Assembly (NCBI GenBank): GCA_035649235.1
Contig: DASRJX010000055.1
Location: 1 to 45,864, forward strand
Source of the DNA: DASRJX01 sp035649235
GTDB taxonomy: Bacteria; Acidobacteriota; Polarisedimenticolia; Gp22-AA2
DNA length: 45,864 nucleotides
Reading direction: 5' to 3'
Notes under the pieces: model-generated
Told to the model about the DNA's origin: nothing
Database searches by the model: none
What the model saw: the letters and a program-made list of their open reading frames with translations, nothing else
Program-made: the position numbers and the translations under genes
Shown: one piece after another, positions 15,704-24,221 of the stretch
How the letters are laid out: each line of letters opens with the position of its first letter
Position numbering within the stretch: position 1 is the stretch's first letter

Positions 15704-17019
15704 GCGGTGCCGGCCTCGTGGGCGGCCCGGTCGAACGCGTCGAGCGCCTCGTCGAGATCGGCACTCGACTGGGCCGCGGTCGCGCACAATCTCAGCCGGG
15801 CGGAGCCCTGGCGCACCGCTGGATGGACCACGGCCGAGACGAGGACGCCCTCGTCGAACAGCCGCCGTGCTAGACGCCACGCAGCGGCCTCCTCGCCGAG
15901 CAGGACCGGCACGATGGCGCTCGCCGAGAGCCCCGTGTCGTAGCCGCGCGCGCGGAGCCCGGCACGCAGCGCGTCGGCGTTGCGCCGCAGGGCCTCGAGC
16001 CGCTCCGGCTCCCGCCGCGCCACGCGCAGCGCCTCGAGCGCAGCCCCCGCCGACGCGGGCGCGAGCGCCGCCGAGAACCAGAACGGCGCCGAGGCGTGCT
16101 GCAGATAGACAATCAGATCGCGCCGGCCGGCGAGGAACCCGCCATTCGACGGCACGGCCTTCGAGAGGGAGCCGGTCCACACGTCGACCGCTCCGGCCGG
16201 GAGGCCGAAGTGCTCGTGGACGCCGCGCCCCGTGACGCCGAGCACCCCCAGGGCGTGCGCCTCGTCGACCAGGAGAAAGGCGCCGTAGCGGTCCTTCAGA
16301 TAGACCAGATCGGGCAGCGGGCAGAGATCGCCGTCCATGGAGTAGAGGCCGTCCACCACGATCAGGGTGCGGCATCCGGCGGGCGCCTGCTGCAGTTCGC
16401 GCTCGATGGCGGCGACGTCGTTGTGGGGCACGATCGTCACCGGCACCCGCGCCAGGACGCACGCGTCATGCAGGCTGCGGTGCGCGCAGGCGTCGAGCAG
16501 GACGCGGTCGCGCGGGCCGACGAGGGCGGCCACGACCGCGAGGTTCGCGAGGTACCCGGACCCGAAGGTGAGCGCCGCCTCCACGCCCTTGAAGGCGGCG
16601 ATCTCGCGCTCGAGGTCGTGGTGCAGGGCGGTCGTGCCGGTGAGCATCCGCACGCCGCCCGTCCCCGTCCCGTAGGTCCGGACCGCGGCGATGGCGGCCT
16701 CCTCGACCTCCCTGTGGCCCGCCAGGCCCAGGTAGTCGTAGCAGGAGAGCATGAGCCGCGAGCGCCCCAGCACCACGACCCGGCTGCCCGTGCGACCTTC
16801 GAGGGGCATCTGATAGGTGTAGAGCCCCTCCTCCTCCCCCCAGGCAAGCAGGGCGAACCAGCGCCTGGCGGCGGGGAGATCGAGCAGGCCGTCCGGTGGC
16901 TCCGGCGCGGGGCCGCGGCTCCGGAAGAAGCCCTCGAACGGGTCGAACCGTTCCGGCGCGACGGCGGATCGCGCCAGGGCGCGACCGCGGGGAGGAATGA
17001 TCCCTGTCGATTGGCGCAT
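15700..17019 (-). CDS. Alpha-oxoamine synthase family PLP enzyme (BioF/SPT-like)
   Basis: A 439-residue fold-type-I PLP enzyme of the alpha-oxoamine synthase family (BioF, KBL, ALAS, SPT), which condense an amino acid with an acyl thioester. Visible: YGTGTGGVRMLTGTT (116-130), DACAHRSLHD with His180 in the PLP-stacking position, LLVDEAHALGVLG (Asp252, His255), and TGSLSKAVPSNGG with Lys287 as the Schiff-base lysine. The His-to-Lys distance (107) suits SPT-like members. An extra 70 N-terminal residues precede the core, unlike BioF (about 385 residues). GGAGGG lies 4 bases before the ATG. First gene of a three-gene operon; no other biotin genes are nearby, arguing against BioF proper. Confidence 0.85.
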   Translation of the reverse strand: MRQSTGIIPPRGRALARSAVAPERFDPFEGFFRSRGPAPEPPDGLLDLPAARRWFALLAWGEEEGLYTYQMPLEGRTGSRVVVLGRSRLMLSCYDYLGLAGHREVEEAAIAAVRTYGTGTGGVRMLTGTTALHHDLEREIAAFKGVEAALTFGSGYLANLAVVAALVGPRDRVLLDACAHRSLHDACVLARVPVTIVPHNDVAAIERELQQAPAGCRTLIVVDGLYSMDGDLCPLPDLVYLKDRYGAFLLVDEAHALGVLGVTGRGVHEHFGLPAGAVDVWTGSLSKAVPSNGGFLAGRRDLIVYLQHASAPFWFSAALAPASAGAALEALRVARREPERLEALRRNADALRAGLRARGYDTGLSASAIVPVLLGEEAAAWRLARRLFDEGVLVSAVVHPAVRQGSARLRLCATAAQSSADLDEALDAFDRAAHEAGTA

Positions 17020-17179
17020 GGGTCCCTCCGCGGGAGCGATTCGATGGTACGAGCGCGGTCCGGAAGAGGTTCCAGAGCAATTCCGGTCCTGCCCTCGGAA
17101 CTGGGAGTCCTGGTATCCTTTTGCGCCCTTTCTTCGGCTACTCTAGGCAGCCCATGCCCTCGGCCCTTCAGGAGGCTTC

Positions 17180-19324
17180 ATGAAATCCGCCTGTCGGCTT
17201 GTCGCCGTCCTCGTCTCCTTCGTTCTGCAGCTCTCCGCCGGACTCGATGCATCGTCCGCCGCCCCGGCGCCGGCTCCCCCGGCGGCTCCACCAGGAGCCT
17301 CAACGTCCGAGGGAGCGCGCGCGAAGCCGGCTTCCGACCTCTTCCAGCCGATGGATGTCTTCGGCCTCGAGTGGGCTTCCGATCCCGAAATCTCTCCCGA
17401 CGGCCGGCGCGTCGCCTACGTCAGGGGCTCGATGGACGTGATGAAGGACAGGCGGCGCTCGCAGATCTGGCTCATCGACTCCGACGGCGGCGACCACCGC
17501 CCGCTGACCTCGGGCGCCGGGGAGTTCGCGCCGCGCTGGTCGCCGGACGGCCGCCGCATCGTCTACGCGGCGCAGGAGGGGGATTCGGTGCAGCTCTTCG
17601 TGCGCTGGATGGACAGCGGCGTCGTGACCCGGCTGGCCCAGCTCCCGCGCGCCCCCGGCGGCGTCGCCTGGTCGCCCGACGGGCGATCGATCGCCTTCAC
17701 GATGCTGGTCCCCGAGAAGCCGGAGCCGCTCGCCAGGATGCCGGAGAAACCAGAGGGCGCCGAGTGGGCCAGGCCTCCCAAGGTCATCACCCGGATCGTG
17801 TTCCGCGTCGACGGCGAGGGCTTTCTCGAGGAGGGTTTCTACCACCTGTTCGTCGTCCCCGCCGAAGGCGGGACGCCGCGGCAGCTCACTTCGGGATCGT
17901 TCCACCACGACGGGCAGCCGGCCTGGACTCCCGACGGAAAGTTCCTCCTGATCTCGGCCAACCGCCGCGAGGACTGGGAGACCGAGCCACTCGAGTCGGA
18001 GATCTACGAGATCGCGGTGGCCAACGGCGCCATCCGCCCGCTGACCGACCGCCGCGGGCCCGACACGTCCCCCGCCGTCTCACCCGACGGCCGTTTCATC
18101 GCCTACGTCGGATTCGACGATCGCTATCAGGGCTATCAGGTCACGCACCTCTATCTCATGAACAGGGACGGCACGGGAGCGCGACTCGTGACCGGTGCCT
18201 ACGACCGCGACATCTACCAGCCGACGTGGAGCCGCGACGGCAGGCGGATCTACTTCGCGACCTCCGACCAGGGGAACGGCAAGGTCGGCTGGGTGGTGGT
18301 CGATGGCGGCGCGAAACCCGAGATCCTCGCCTCCGACGTGGGCGGCGGCGATCTCGGCCGCCCCTACGCCGGCGGCTCCTTCTCGGTCGCCGCCGGGGCG
18401 GCAGGCCAGGGCGCCGGCCGCTTCGCCTACACCTGGACGCGGCCCGAGCGGCCGGCGGAGGTGGCGGTCGGCGGGCCGGGGGTCAAGACGGCCGTCCTGA
18501 CGCGGCTCAACGACGACGTGCTCACGGGCAAGCGGCTCGCGGCGGCGGATGTCATCTGGACCGAGTCGTCCTACGACCACCGCAGGATCCAGGGCTGGAT
18601 CATGAAGCCCCCCGGCTTCGACACGGCGAAGAAACATCCGCTCATCCTCGAGATCCACGGCGGCCCGTTCGCCAACTACGGCGATCGCTGGGGCGCCGAG
18701 ATGCAGCTCTACGCCGCGGCCGGATACGCCGTCCTCTACTCCAACCCGCGAGGCTCGACGAGCTACGGCGAGGAGTTCGGCAACCTCATCCATCACGCCT
18801 ATCCGGGGAACGATTACGACGACCTGATGAGCATCGTCGACGCCGCGGTCGGGCGCGGCTTCGTCGATCCCGCGAACCTCTTCGTCACCGGCGGCAGCGG
18901 CGGCGGGGTCCTCACCGCCTGGATCGTCGGCAAGACCGACCGCTTCCGGGCCGCGGTGTCCGCCAAGCCGGTCATCAACTGGAACAGCTTCGTCCTGACC
19001 TCGGACTTGCCCAACTTCTTCTACCGCTACTGGTTCACCTCGCCGCCCTGGGAGCACCCCGAGGAATACCTGAAGCGCTCGCCGCTATCGTTGGTGGGGA
19101 ACGTCAGGACGCCCACCATGCTCCTGACCGGCGAGGTCGACTATCGCACGCCGATCTCGGAGTCCGAGCAGTTCTACGAAGCGCTCAAACTGCGCAAGGT
19201 GGACACGGCGCTGGTGCGGGTGCCCGAAGCCTCCCACGCCATGATCGGACGCCCGAGCCAGCTGATCGCCAAGGCGGCGCACATCCTGGCGTGGTTCGAG
19301 AAGTACCGGAAGCCCGGGGCCTGA
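17180..19324 (+). CDS. Exported S9-family prolyl oligopeptidase-like peptidase
   Basis: A 714-residue S9 peptidase of the acylaminoacyl-peptidase/DPP type. A signal peptide (residues 1-27, MKSACRLVAVLVSFVLQLSA) indicates export. Residues 60-430 form a beta-propeller with PD40-like repeats (ISPDGRRVAYV, WSPDGRRIVYA, WSPDGRSIAFT, WTPDGKFLLIS, VSPDGRFIAYV, WSRDGRRIYFA). The catalytic domain follows (about 450-714) with GGSGGG (Ser573), GEVDYRTP (Asp654) and EASHAM (His686). AGGAGG stands upstream of the ATG. It degrades peptides released in the periplasm or medium. It is monocistronic, convergent with the GFA gene 12 bases away. Confidence 0.93.
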   Translation: MKSACRLVAVLVSFVLQLSAGLDASSAAPAPAPPAAPPGASTSEGARAKPASDLFQPMDVFGLEWASDPEISPDGRRVAYVRGSMDVMKDRRRSQIWLIDSDGGDHRPLTSGAGEFAPRWSPDGRRIVYAAQEGDSVQLFVRWMDSGVVTRLAQLPRAPGGVAWSPDGRSIAFTMLVPEKPEPLARMPEKPEGAEWARPPKVITRIVFRVDGEGFLEEGFYHLFVVPAEGGTPRQLTSGSFHHDGQPAWTPDGKFLLISANRREDWETEPLESEIYEIAVANGAIRPLTDRRGPDTSPAVSPDGRFIAYVGFDDRYQGYQVTHLYLMNRDGTGARLVTGAYDRDIYQPTWSRDGRRIYFATSDQGNGKVGWVVVDGGAKPEILASDVGGGDLGRPYAGGSFSVAAGAAGQGAGRFAYTWTRPERPAEVAVGGPGVKTAVLTRLNDDVLTGKRLAAADVIWTESSYDHRRIQGWIMKPPGFDTAKKHPLILEIHGGPFANYGDRWGAEMQLYAAAGYAVLYSNPRGSTSYGEEFGNLIHHAYPGNDYDDLMSIVDAAVGRGFVDPANLFVTGGSGGGVLTAWIVGKTDRFRAAVSAKPVINWNSFVLTSDLPNFFYRYWFTSPPWEHPEEYLKRSPLSLVGNVRTPTMLLTGEVDYRTPISESEQFYEALKLRKVDTALVRVPEASHAMIGRPSQLIAKAAHILAWFEKYRKPGA

Positions 19325-19336
19325 CGTCGCGGTCAC

Positions 19337-19753
19337 TCAGGCCTGCCGCGCCTCCGGGAAGCGCGGCAGACCATCGTCCGGGATCGGCTCCCAGGGCGCC
19401 GCGTACGCGACGTATTGCCGGGCCGACGGACGGATGCCCGGATCCGCGTCGAAGGTGCCCATGCGGACGCTGATGATCTCGGGGTCCGCCTGGCTCTGGC
19501 TCCAGAGGGCCCCGCCGCAGTTCGAGCAGAAGACCTTCGCGAAGCCGTCCGGCGGCCGGTACGCCTTGATAAAGTCCTGGCCCGCGAGAACCCGCAACGA
19601 TCCGGGAGCGATCCGGGCCGAGACGGCGGCCGCCGTCCCCGTGCGTCGCTGGCAGCGCGTGCAATGGCAGTAGGCCGCCGTCACCAGGGGCTTCGTGATC
19701 TCGTAGCGGACGCTGCCACAGAGGCAGTGGCCGGTCAGCGGAAGCGCAGCCAT
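19337..19753 (-). CDS. GFA (CENP-V/GFA-domain) zinc protein
   Basis: A 138-residue protein with a full GFA zinc-binding pattern: GHCLCG (Cys10, Cys12), YCHCTRCQ (Cys29, Cys31, Cys34) and FCSNCGG (Cys76, Cys79). The family was named for a glutathione-dependent formaldehyde-activating enzyme, but most members have no proven activity. The ATG at 19753 is preceded by GAGGAGGGA; the frame is open further upstream but the GFA motif starts at residue 7, which fixes this start. The gene is alone on its strand, divergent from padR. Confidence 0.88.
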   Translation of the reverse strand: MAALPLTGHCLCGSVRYEITKPLVTAAYCHCTRCQRRTGTAAAVSARIAPGSLRVLAGQDFIKAYRPPDGFAKVFCSNCGGALWSQSQADPEIISVRMGTFDADPGIRPSARQYVAYAAPWEPIPDDGLPRFPEARQA

Positions 19754-19828
19754 GCTGTTCCCTCCTCGTAGGTCGTATCCCCATCCTACGCCCAACCCAG
19801 GGGCCGACGGAAGCGGTCCGCTCGGGGC

Positions 19829-19857
19829 TTGACACGCTCTCTGTTTTCCTATATCTA
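19829..19857 (+). promoter_or_regulatory. Predicted sigma70 promoter of padR-permease operon
   Basis: TTGACA (19829-19834), a perfect -35, is followed 17 bases later by TATCTA (19852-19857); TATATC at 19850 is an alternative -10. The region is strikingly AT-rich against its surroundings. The predicted transcript starts near 19864. Confidence 0.65.
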
Positions 19858-19876
19858 CTGCAAAGCAATATATAGG
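19848..19876. promoter_or_regulatory. Candidate PadR operator (inverted repeat over the -10 and start site)
   Basis: CCTATAT (19848-19854) and ATATAGG (19870-19876) are perfect 7-bp inverted arms 22 bp apart centre to centre (two helical turns), with a smaller TGC-AAA-GCA repeat between them. It covers the -10 and the expected start site, as expected for autorepression by the PadR protein encoded just downstream. Confidence 0.55.
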
Positions 19877-19897
19877 TTCACTACAGGAGAACCTCCG

Positions 19898-20230
19898 ATG
19901 TTCAGTCGCGAGTTGAAGAAGGGGAGCACCGAGCTGCTGATCCTGTCGCTGCTCGAGAGCGGACCGCGGCATGGCTACGACATCGGCAAGATGATCGAGC
20001 GCCGGTCGCTCGGCAAGCTGCAGCTGCGGATCGCGTCTCTCTATCCGATGTTGTGCCGCCTGGAGAACCGCGGTCTGATCCGCGGGCGCTGGCTGGAACG
20101 GCCCGGGGAGAGGCGTCGCCGTTTCTACCGCCTCACGGCCGACGGACGACGCATGCTCCTCCGGGAGCGCGAGACCTGGCGGGAGTTCATGGTAGCGGTC
20201 AATCGTGTCGTCGGGCGCGGCCATGCCTGA
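19898..20230 (+). CDS. PadR-family transcriptional regulator
   Basis: A 110-residue winged-helix regulator: KKGSTELLILSLLESGPRHGYDIGKMI (helices 1-2), SLYPMLCRLENRGLIRGRW (recognition helix and wing entry), GERRRRFYRLTADGRRML (wing). This is the compact PadR form that often sits before FtsX-type permeases in Acidobacteriota. AGGAG precedes the ATG by 9 bases. The gene ends 3 codons into the permease gene (8-base overlap), so the two are co-expressed, and it probably represses its own promoter through the inverted repeat at 19848-19876. Confidence 0.92.
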   Translation: MFSRELKKGSTELLILSLLESGPRHGYDIGKMIERRSLGKLQLRIASLYPMLCRLENRGLIRGRWLERPGERRRRFYRLTADGRRMLLRERETWREFMVAVNRVVGRGHA

Positions 20231-22982
20231 TTGGCGAGCGTACGTCCGCGAGCGGCTGCGCCTCCCGGGGCTGCGGGCTGAGCGCGAAGTCGAGATCATC
20301 GAGGACCTGGCGCAGCAGCTGGAGGATCACTATCGGGGCGCCCTGGAGCGCGGCGCGTTGGAGGCCGAAGCGCAGGCCGCGGCGGAGCGCGAGATCCAGG
20401 ACTGGGACGCCCTGGCGCGGGAGATCACCCGGTCGGACGCGCGCCGCCGCCTGCCGGTCGACCAACAAGTTATCGAACGGCTGGATTCCACCGGTGCGCT
20501 GCGTCGGCGCACGGACGCCGAGCGAGGGCCCACGGACGCGGAGCGCCGATCCATCAGCGCGAAGGCCGCCGGGATGGCCTCACAGCTCCTGGCCGACCTG
20601 CTCCACGGGGTCCGTCTGGTGTACAAGAGCCCTGGGTTCACGGCAGCGGTCCTGGTCACCCTCGCGCTCGGTATCGGCGCGAACGCGGCGGTGTTCACCA
20701 TCCTCAACGCCGTCCTGCTGCGGCCGCTGCCCTACGCCGATCCAGACCGGCTGGTGCGGATCTTTGAAAGCAACCCGCAGCGCGGCTGGCCGCTCTTCTC
20801 GGCGTCGCAGCCGAACTTTCTCGACTGGCGCGACCAGAGTGTCTCGTTCGACCGGATCGCGGCCTCGACCGCGCGAGGGCTCAACCTCACGGTGAACGGC
20901 GAGGCGGAGCGCATCCCGGGCATGTCTGTCTCGCACGATTTCTTCCCGCTGCTCGGGGTCGAGCCTGCGCTGGGGCGCGGCTTCCGTCCCGAGGAGGACG
21001 CTCCAGGGAGCGGGGAGCGCGTCGTCCTGATGACTCGCGGCCTGTGGCAGCGCCGCTTCGGAGGGGATCCGGCGATCATCGGGCGCACGATCACGCTCGA
21101 CGACGCGCCGCACACGGTCATCGGCGTGGTGCCGGAGTTCTACTGGCGGCCTTACGAGCTGTTCGTGCCGCTGCGCGCCGACGCGGCCGGGGATCGATCG
21201 GATCACCGGCTGTCGGTCTACGGCCGGCTGAAGCCAGGCGTTGGCCTGTCGCAGGCGGAGGCCGAGCTGCGCGGCCTCGCCGATCGTCTGGCGCGGCAGT
21301 ATGCCGACACGAACACCGGCTGGACGGTGAGCCTGCAAACCTTCTTCGACTGGACGGTTCCCAAGGAATCGCGCCGCGCGCTGCACGTGCTGCTTGGCGC
21401 CGTGGCGCTCGTGCTCCTGATCGCCTGCGCCAACGTCGCTGGTCTCCTTCTGGCGCGGGCCACGGCGCGCCGGCGGGAGATCGCCATCCGCGCCGCGCTC
21501 GGCGCCAGCCGCTGGCGTCTCGTCCGCCAGCTCCTGGCCGAGTCGATCCTGCTGGCGGCGCTCGGGGGCGGCCTCGGGCTGCTGCTCGCCCAGTGGGGGC
21601 TTGACGCGCTGGGGGTGGCGGCCGGCTCTGCGGTGCCGCGGGCCGACGAGATCTCCCTCGACCACCGCGTCCTTCTCTTCACGCTAGGCGTGTCGCTCGT
21701 CACGGGGATCCTCTTCGGACTCGCGCCGGCCCTGCAGGCGACCCGCGTCGACTTTCACTCCACGCTCAAGGAGGGCGGAACGGGCGGCGCGGCGCGACAG
21801 CGGGCGCGCAGCGCGCTCGTGGTCGTCGAAGTCGCGCTGTCGCTGGTCCTGATGGTCGGCGTCGGCCTGCTGCTCCGCAGCCTCGTGGCGCTGCTCGACG
21901 TGAAACCCGGTTACGAGACCCAGAACCTCCTCGTCGCCCGCATCAGTCTCCCCGAGGTCAGGTATCCGTCGGCGAAGGAGTTCGTCGCCTTCCACGAGCG
22001 GCTCCGGGAGCGCCTGCGCGGGGTGCCCGGGGTCGAAGCGGCCTCCACGGCCAGCGGCTTGCCGATGGACGGCAACACCATGGCGATGGAAGTGCACGTC
22101 GATGGCGCCGGGGCCCCGACCGACGGTCAGCATCCGTCGGCGGAGTGGCGGCTCGTGGCCCCGGGATACTTCCACACCATGGGAATCCCAATCCTGCGCG
22201 GGCGCGATCTGGACGAACGCGACCTGGCGCCGGAGACGCGCGACCTGCGCGGTGTCGTGATCAACGAGGAACTGGCCCGCCGGCTCTGGCCCGGCCAGGA
22301 CCCGATCGGCCACCGGTTCCATCCGTGGAACGCGAAGAATCCGTCGGTCGCGGTCGTGGGTGTGGTCGGTGACGTCCGGCTCTCCGCGCTCGACGAGACC
22401 CCGGAGCCGGCGGTCTATCTGAATTCCAACCAGGGCGTCTGGAACCCGATGCAGATCGTCGTGCGCACTCAAGGCGATCCAAGCGCGTTCGCCGGCCTCC
22501 TGCGGGGCGAAGTGCGGGCGCTCGACCCCGGCGTGCCGGTGTCGCAGGTGCGCACCATGGACGAGTTGATCGATCGATCGACGGCGTCCCGGCGGTTCAC
22601 GATGACGCTCCTGGCGATCTTCGCCTCCGTGGCGCTCCTGCTCTCCGGCGTGGGACTCTTCGGCCTCATGGCCTATCTCGTGGCGCAGCGAACGCACGAC
22701 ATTGGAATCCGCATGGCGCTCGGTGCCAGCAAGCGCCACATCCTGGGCCTGATCGTCGGGCACGGGATGCTCTTGACGTCGCTCGGCCTTGTCGCCGGGC
22801 TCGCTGCGGCCCTCGCGCTCGCACGGCTGATGCGCAGCTTGCTCTTCGGCGTCGGCGCCCACGATCCGCTGACCCTGGCCGCGACGATGCTGCTCCTGGC
22901 GCTCGTGGCCCTGGCGGCCTGCTGCGTCCCCGCCCGCCGCGCCGTTCGCGTCGACCCGATCGTCGCGCTGCGCTGCGAGTAG
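20223..22982 (+). CDS. FtsX/MacB-type duplicated orphan permease (ADOP)
   Basis: A 919-residue ABC-type permease. After a soluble N-terminal region of about 125 residues (EREVEIIEDLAQQLEDHY, a hallmark of this group) come two copies of the MacB_PCD plus FtsX unit. Copy 1: membrane helix near FTAAVLVTLALGIGANAAVF, periplasmic domain, then three helices starting ALVLLIACANVAGLLLAR. Copy 2: SALVVVEVALSLVLMVGVGLL, periplasmic domain, and the final three helices with DIGIRMALGASKRHI. There is no ATPase domain and none is encoded next door, so it is an orphan permease. ATG at 20223 is preferred; an in-frame GTG at 20205 is possible. Transported substrate unknown. Confidence 0.93.
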   Translation: MPDWRAYVRERLRLPGLRAEREVEIIEDLAQQLEDHYRGALERGALEAEAQAAAEREIQDWDALAREITRSDARRRLPVDQQVIERLDSTGALRRRTDAERGPTDAERRSISAKAAGMASQLLADLLHGVRLVYKSPGFTAAVLVTLALGIGANAAVFTILNAVLLRPLPYADPDRLVRIFESNPQRGWPLFSASQPNFLDWRDQSVSFDRIAASTARGLNLTVNGEAERIPGMSVSHDFFPLLGVEPALGRGFRPEEDAPGSGERVVLMTRGLWQRRFGGDPAIIGRTITLDDAPHTVIGVVPEFYWRPYELFVPLRADAAGDRSDHRLSVYGRLKPGVGLSQAEAELRGLADRLARQYADTNTGWTVSLQTFFDWTVPKESRRALHVLLGAVALVLLIACANVAGLLLARATARRREIAIRAALGASRWRLVRQLLAESILLAALGGGLGLLLAQWGLDALGVAAGSAVPRADEISLDHRVLLFTLGVSLVTGILFGLAPALQATRVDFHSTLKEGGTGGAARQRARSALVVVEVALSLVLMVGVGLLLRSLVALLDVKPGYETQNLLVARISLPEVRYPSAKEFVAFHERLRERLRGVPGVEAASTASGLPMDGNTMAMEVHVDGAGAPTDGQHPSAEWRLVAPGYFHTMGIPILRGRDLDERDLAPETRDLRGVVINEELARRLWPGQDPIGHRFHPWNAKNPSVAVVGVVGDVRLSALDETPEPAVYLNSNQGVWNPMQIVVRTQGDPSAFAGLLRGEVRALDPGVPVSQVRTMDELIDRSTASRRFTMTLLAIFASVALLLSGVGLFGLMAYLVAQRTHDIGIRMALGASKRHILGLIVGHGMLLTSLGLVAGLAAALALARLMRSLLFGVGAHDPLTLAATMLLLALVALAACCVPARRAVRVDPIVALRCE

Positions 22983-23019
22983 CGCTGTCAGCCGCTCGAA
23001 TCGCGGTGCGGTCCGCGCC

Positions 23020-23251
23020 TCAGCCGGGCAGGATGTTCTGGTTCATGCGCAACAGGTTCAGCGGGTCGTACTTCCTCTTGATGCGGCGGAGACGTCCGTA
23101 GTTGGAGCCGTAGGCCGCGGCGACCCGGTCGGCCGGCTCGTCGCGGTCCATGTAGTTCACATAATGACCGGCAGAAGGCATCGAGCGCGCCGTCGACCTC
23201 GACGACCTCCTTGCACGGCATGGCGACGATGATCACGCGCCGGGGCGCCAT
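23020..23251 (-). pseudogene. Remnant of a berberine-bridge-type FAD oxidase
   Basis: The minus strand from about 23181 to 23020 encodes a typical C-terminal BBE tail: GHYVNYMDRD, then AYGSNYGRLRRIKRKYDP and LNLLRMNQNILPG before a stop. The rest of the roughly 450-residue oxidase is absent. About 70 bases upstream, an ATG at 23251 with an excellent AGGAGGAG site opens a different frame (MAPRRVIIVAMPCKEVVEVD) that runs into the oxidase tail out of frame. This looks like a deletion that joined the start of one gene to the end of another. The interval 22983-23400 holds nothing else I can support. Confidence 0.65.
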
Positions 23252-23400
23252 GGCTCCTCCTGGTCCCGTTCCGGATCTCTCTTGTCGCATCACTCGGGCT
23301 TGTCAGCAATGACAATTATCCCAAGTATCCTGCCACATGGCAGGAGGGCGCAAGGACCCTATCGGGCGAGGAGTGGATCGTGTGCGCGACGGCGTCCGGG

Positions 23401-24102
23401 CTACGGGGTCTCGAAGGAACTCGCGGTGATCGTCTGATTGCCGCTCGCGTCGATGGCGAGGACCTCGAACCCGTGCTGGCCCGCCGCGAGCGTGTCCGCG
23501 AACTCCCGCGGCAGCGTTACCTGCGTCGCCGAGGCCGGCAGGGTCACCTGAAAGGGGTCGACGATGACCTGATACCCCGTAACCTGGATCTTCCTGTTGG
23601 GGAACCCGGGCGGCGGGCCCGTGACGGGCCGCCAGCGGATGACGATGGAGCCGCTGTTCACTTCGGCGGAGACCACCGGTCCATCGGGCACGGCGTGCGA
23701 GAAGGTCGAGGTGTTCGTCAACTGGACTCCATCGGCCGTCACGCCGACGAACTTGTACTTCCCCTCCGGGAACAGTGCCAGAAGGTCCTCGAGCGGGATC
23801 TCGTCCAGCGACGGCTCCGATCCTTCGAAGAACATCTCGGAGAGGCCGAGCTGTGGCCTCGCATAGGGCCCTTTGCCGGTCGCCTCGAAGACCGTGGTAC
23901 CCACCGGGTTGACGATCCGGACCGACTTCCAGTCCTCCGCGTCGAGGAACACATGAAAGCCGAGATCGTTGTCCGTCGAGTTGTACTCGATGAAGATCCG
24001 GGCCTGCTCGAATTTTGGGGGAGCGGCCCACGCCGTACCCGATAGCGCAAGGGCCGCGGCTGCTGTCAGGAAAACCTGCATCCGGCGCACGTGTCGTGTC
24101 AT
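23401..24102 (-). CDS. Secreted protein of unknown function, beta-rich
   Basis: A 233-residue protein with a clear signal peptide (MQVFLTAAAALALSGTAWA, cut before APPKFE). The mature part is beta-rich: residues 35-125 include YNSTDNDLGFHVFLDAEDW and end with LLALFPEGKYKFVGVT; residues 135-233 read like a fibronectin-type-III-like domain (VVSAEVNSGSIVIRWRPVTG ... FEVLAIDASGNQTI). I do not recognise a named family. GGAGGG lies 5 bases before the ATG at 24102. It is probably periplasmic or extracellular and carries no catalytic motif that I can see. Confidence 0.8.
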   Translation of the reverse strand: MTRHVRRMQVFLTAAAALALSGTAWAAPPKFEQARIFIEYNSTDNDLGFHVFLDAEDWKSVRIVNPVGTTVFEATGKGPYARPQLGLSEMFFEGSEPSLDEIPLEDLLALFPEGKYKFVGVTADGVQLTNTSTFSHAVPDGPVVSAEVNSGSIVIRWRPVTGPPPGFPNRKIQVTGYQVIVDPFQVTLPASATQVTLPREFADTLAAGQHGFEVLAIDASGNQTITASSFETP

Positions 24103-24221
24103 GGCGTCCCTCCTTGACGAACGAGGTCCGGCAGGTCGGCCGGCCCTCCCTTCGTTAGAGCCTGCGACCGGACTCGATCCTTCGGTGCATGTTTACGACC
24201 GACAAGAGCCGCCGCGCGGGG

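Noticed and set aside
15700..17019. Assignment of the oxoamine synthase as biotin BioF
   Set aside because: No other biotin genes nearby, an extra N-terminal region, and coupling to an N-acyltransferase. Left as family-level call.
24103..24221. Possible tRNA-like stretch
   Set aside because: No cloverleaf with paired acceptor stem and anticodon arm could be drawn.
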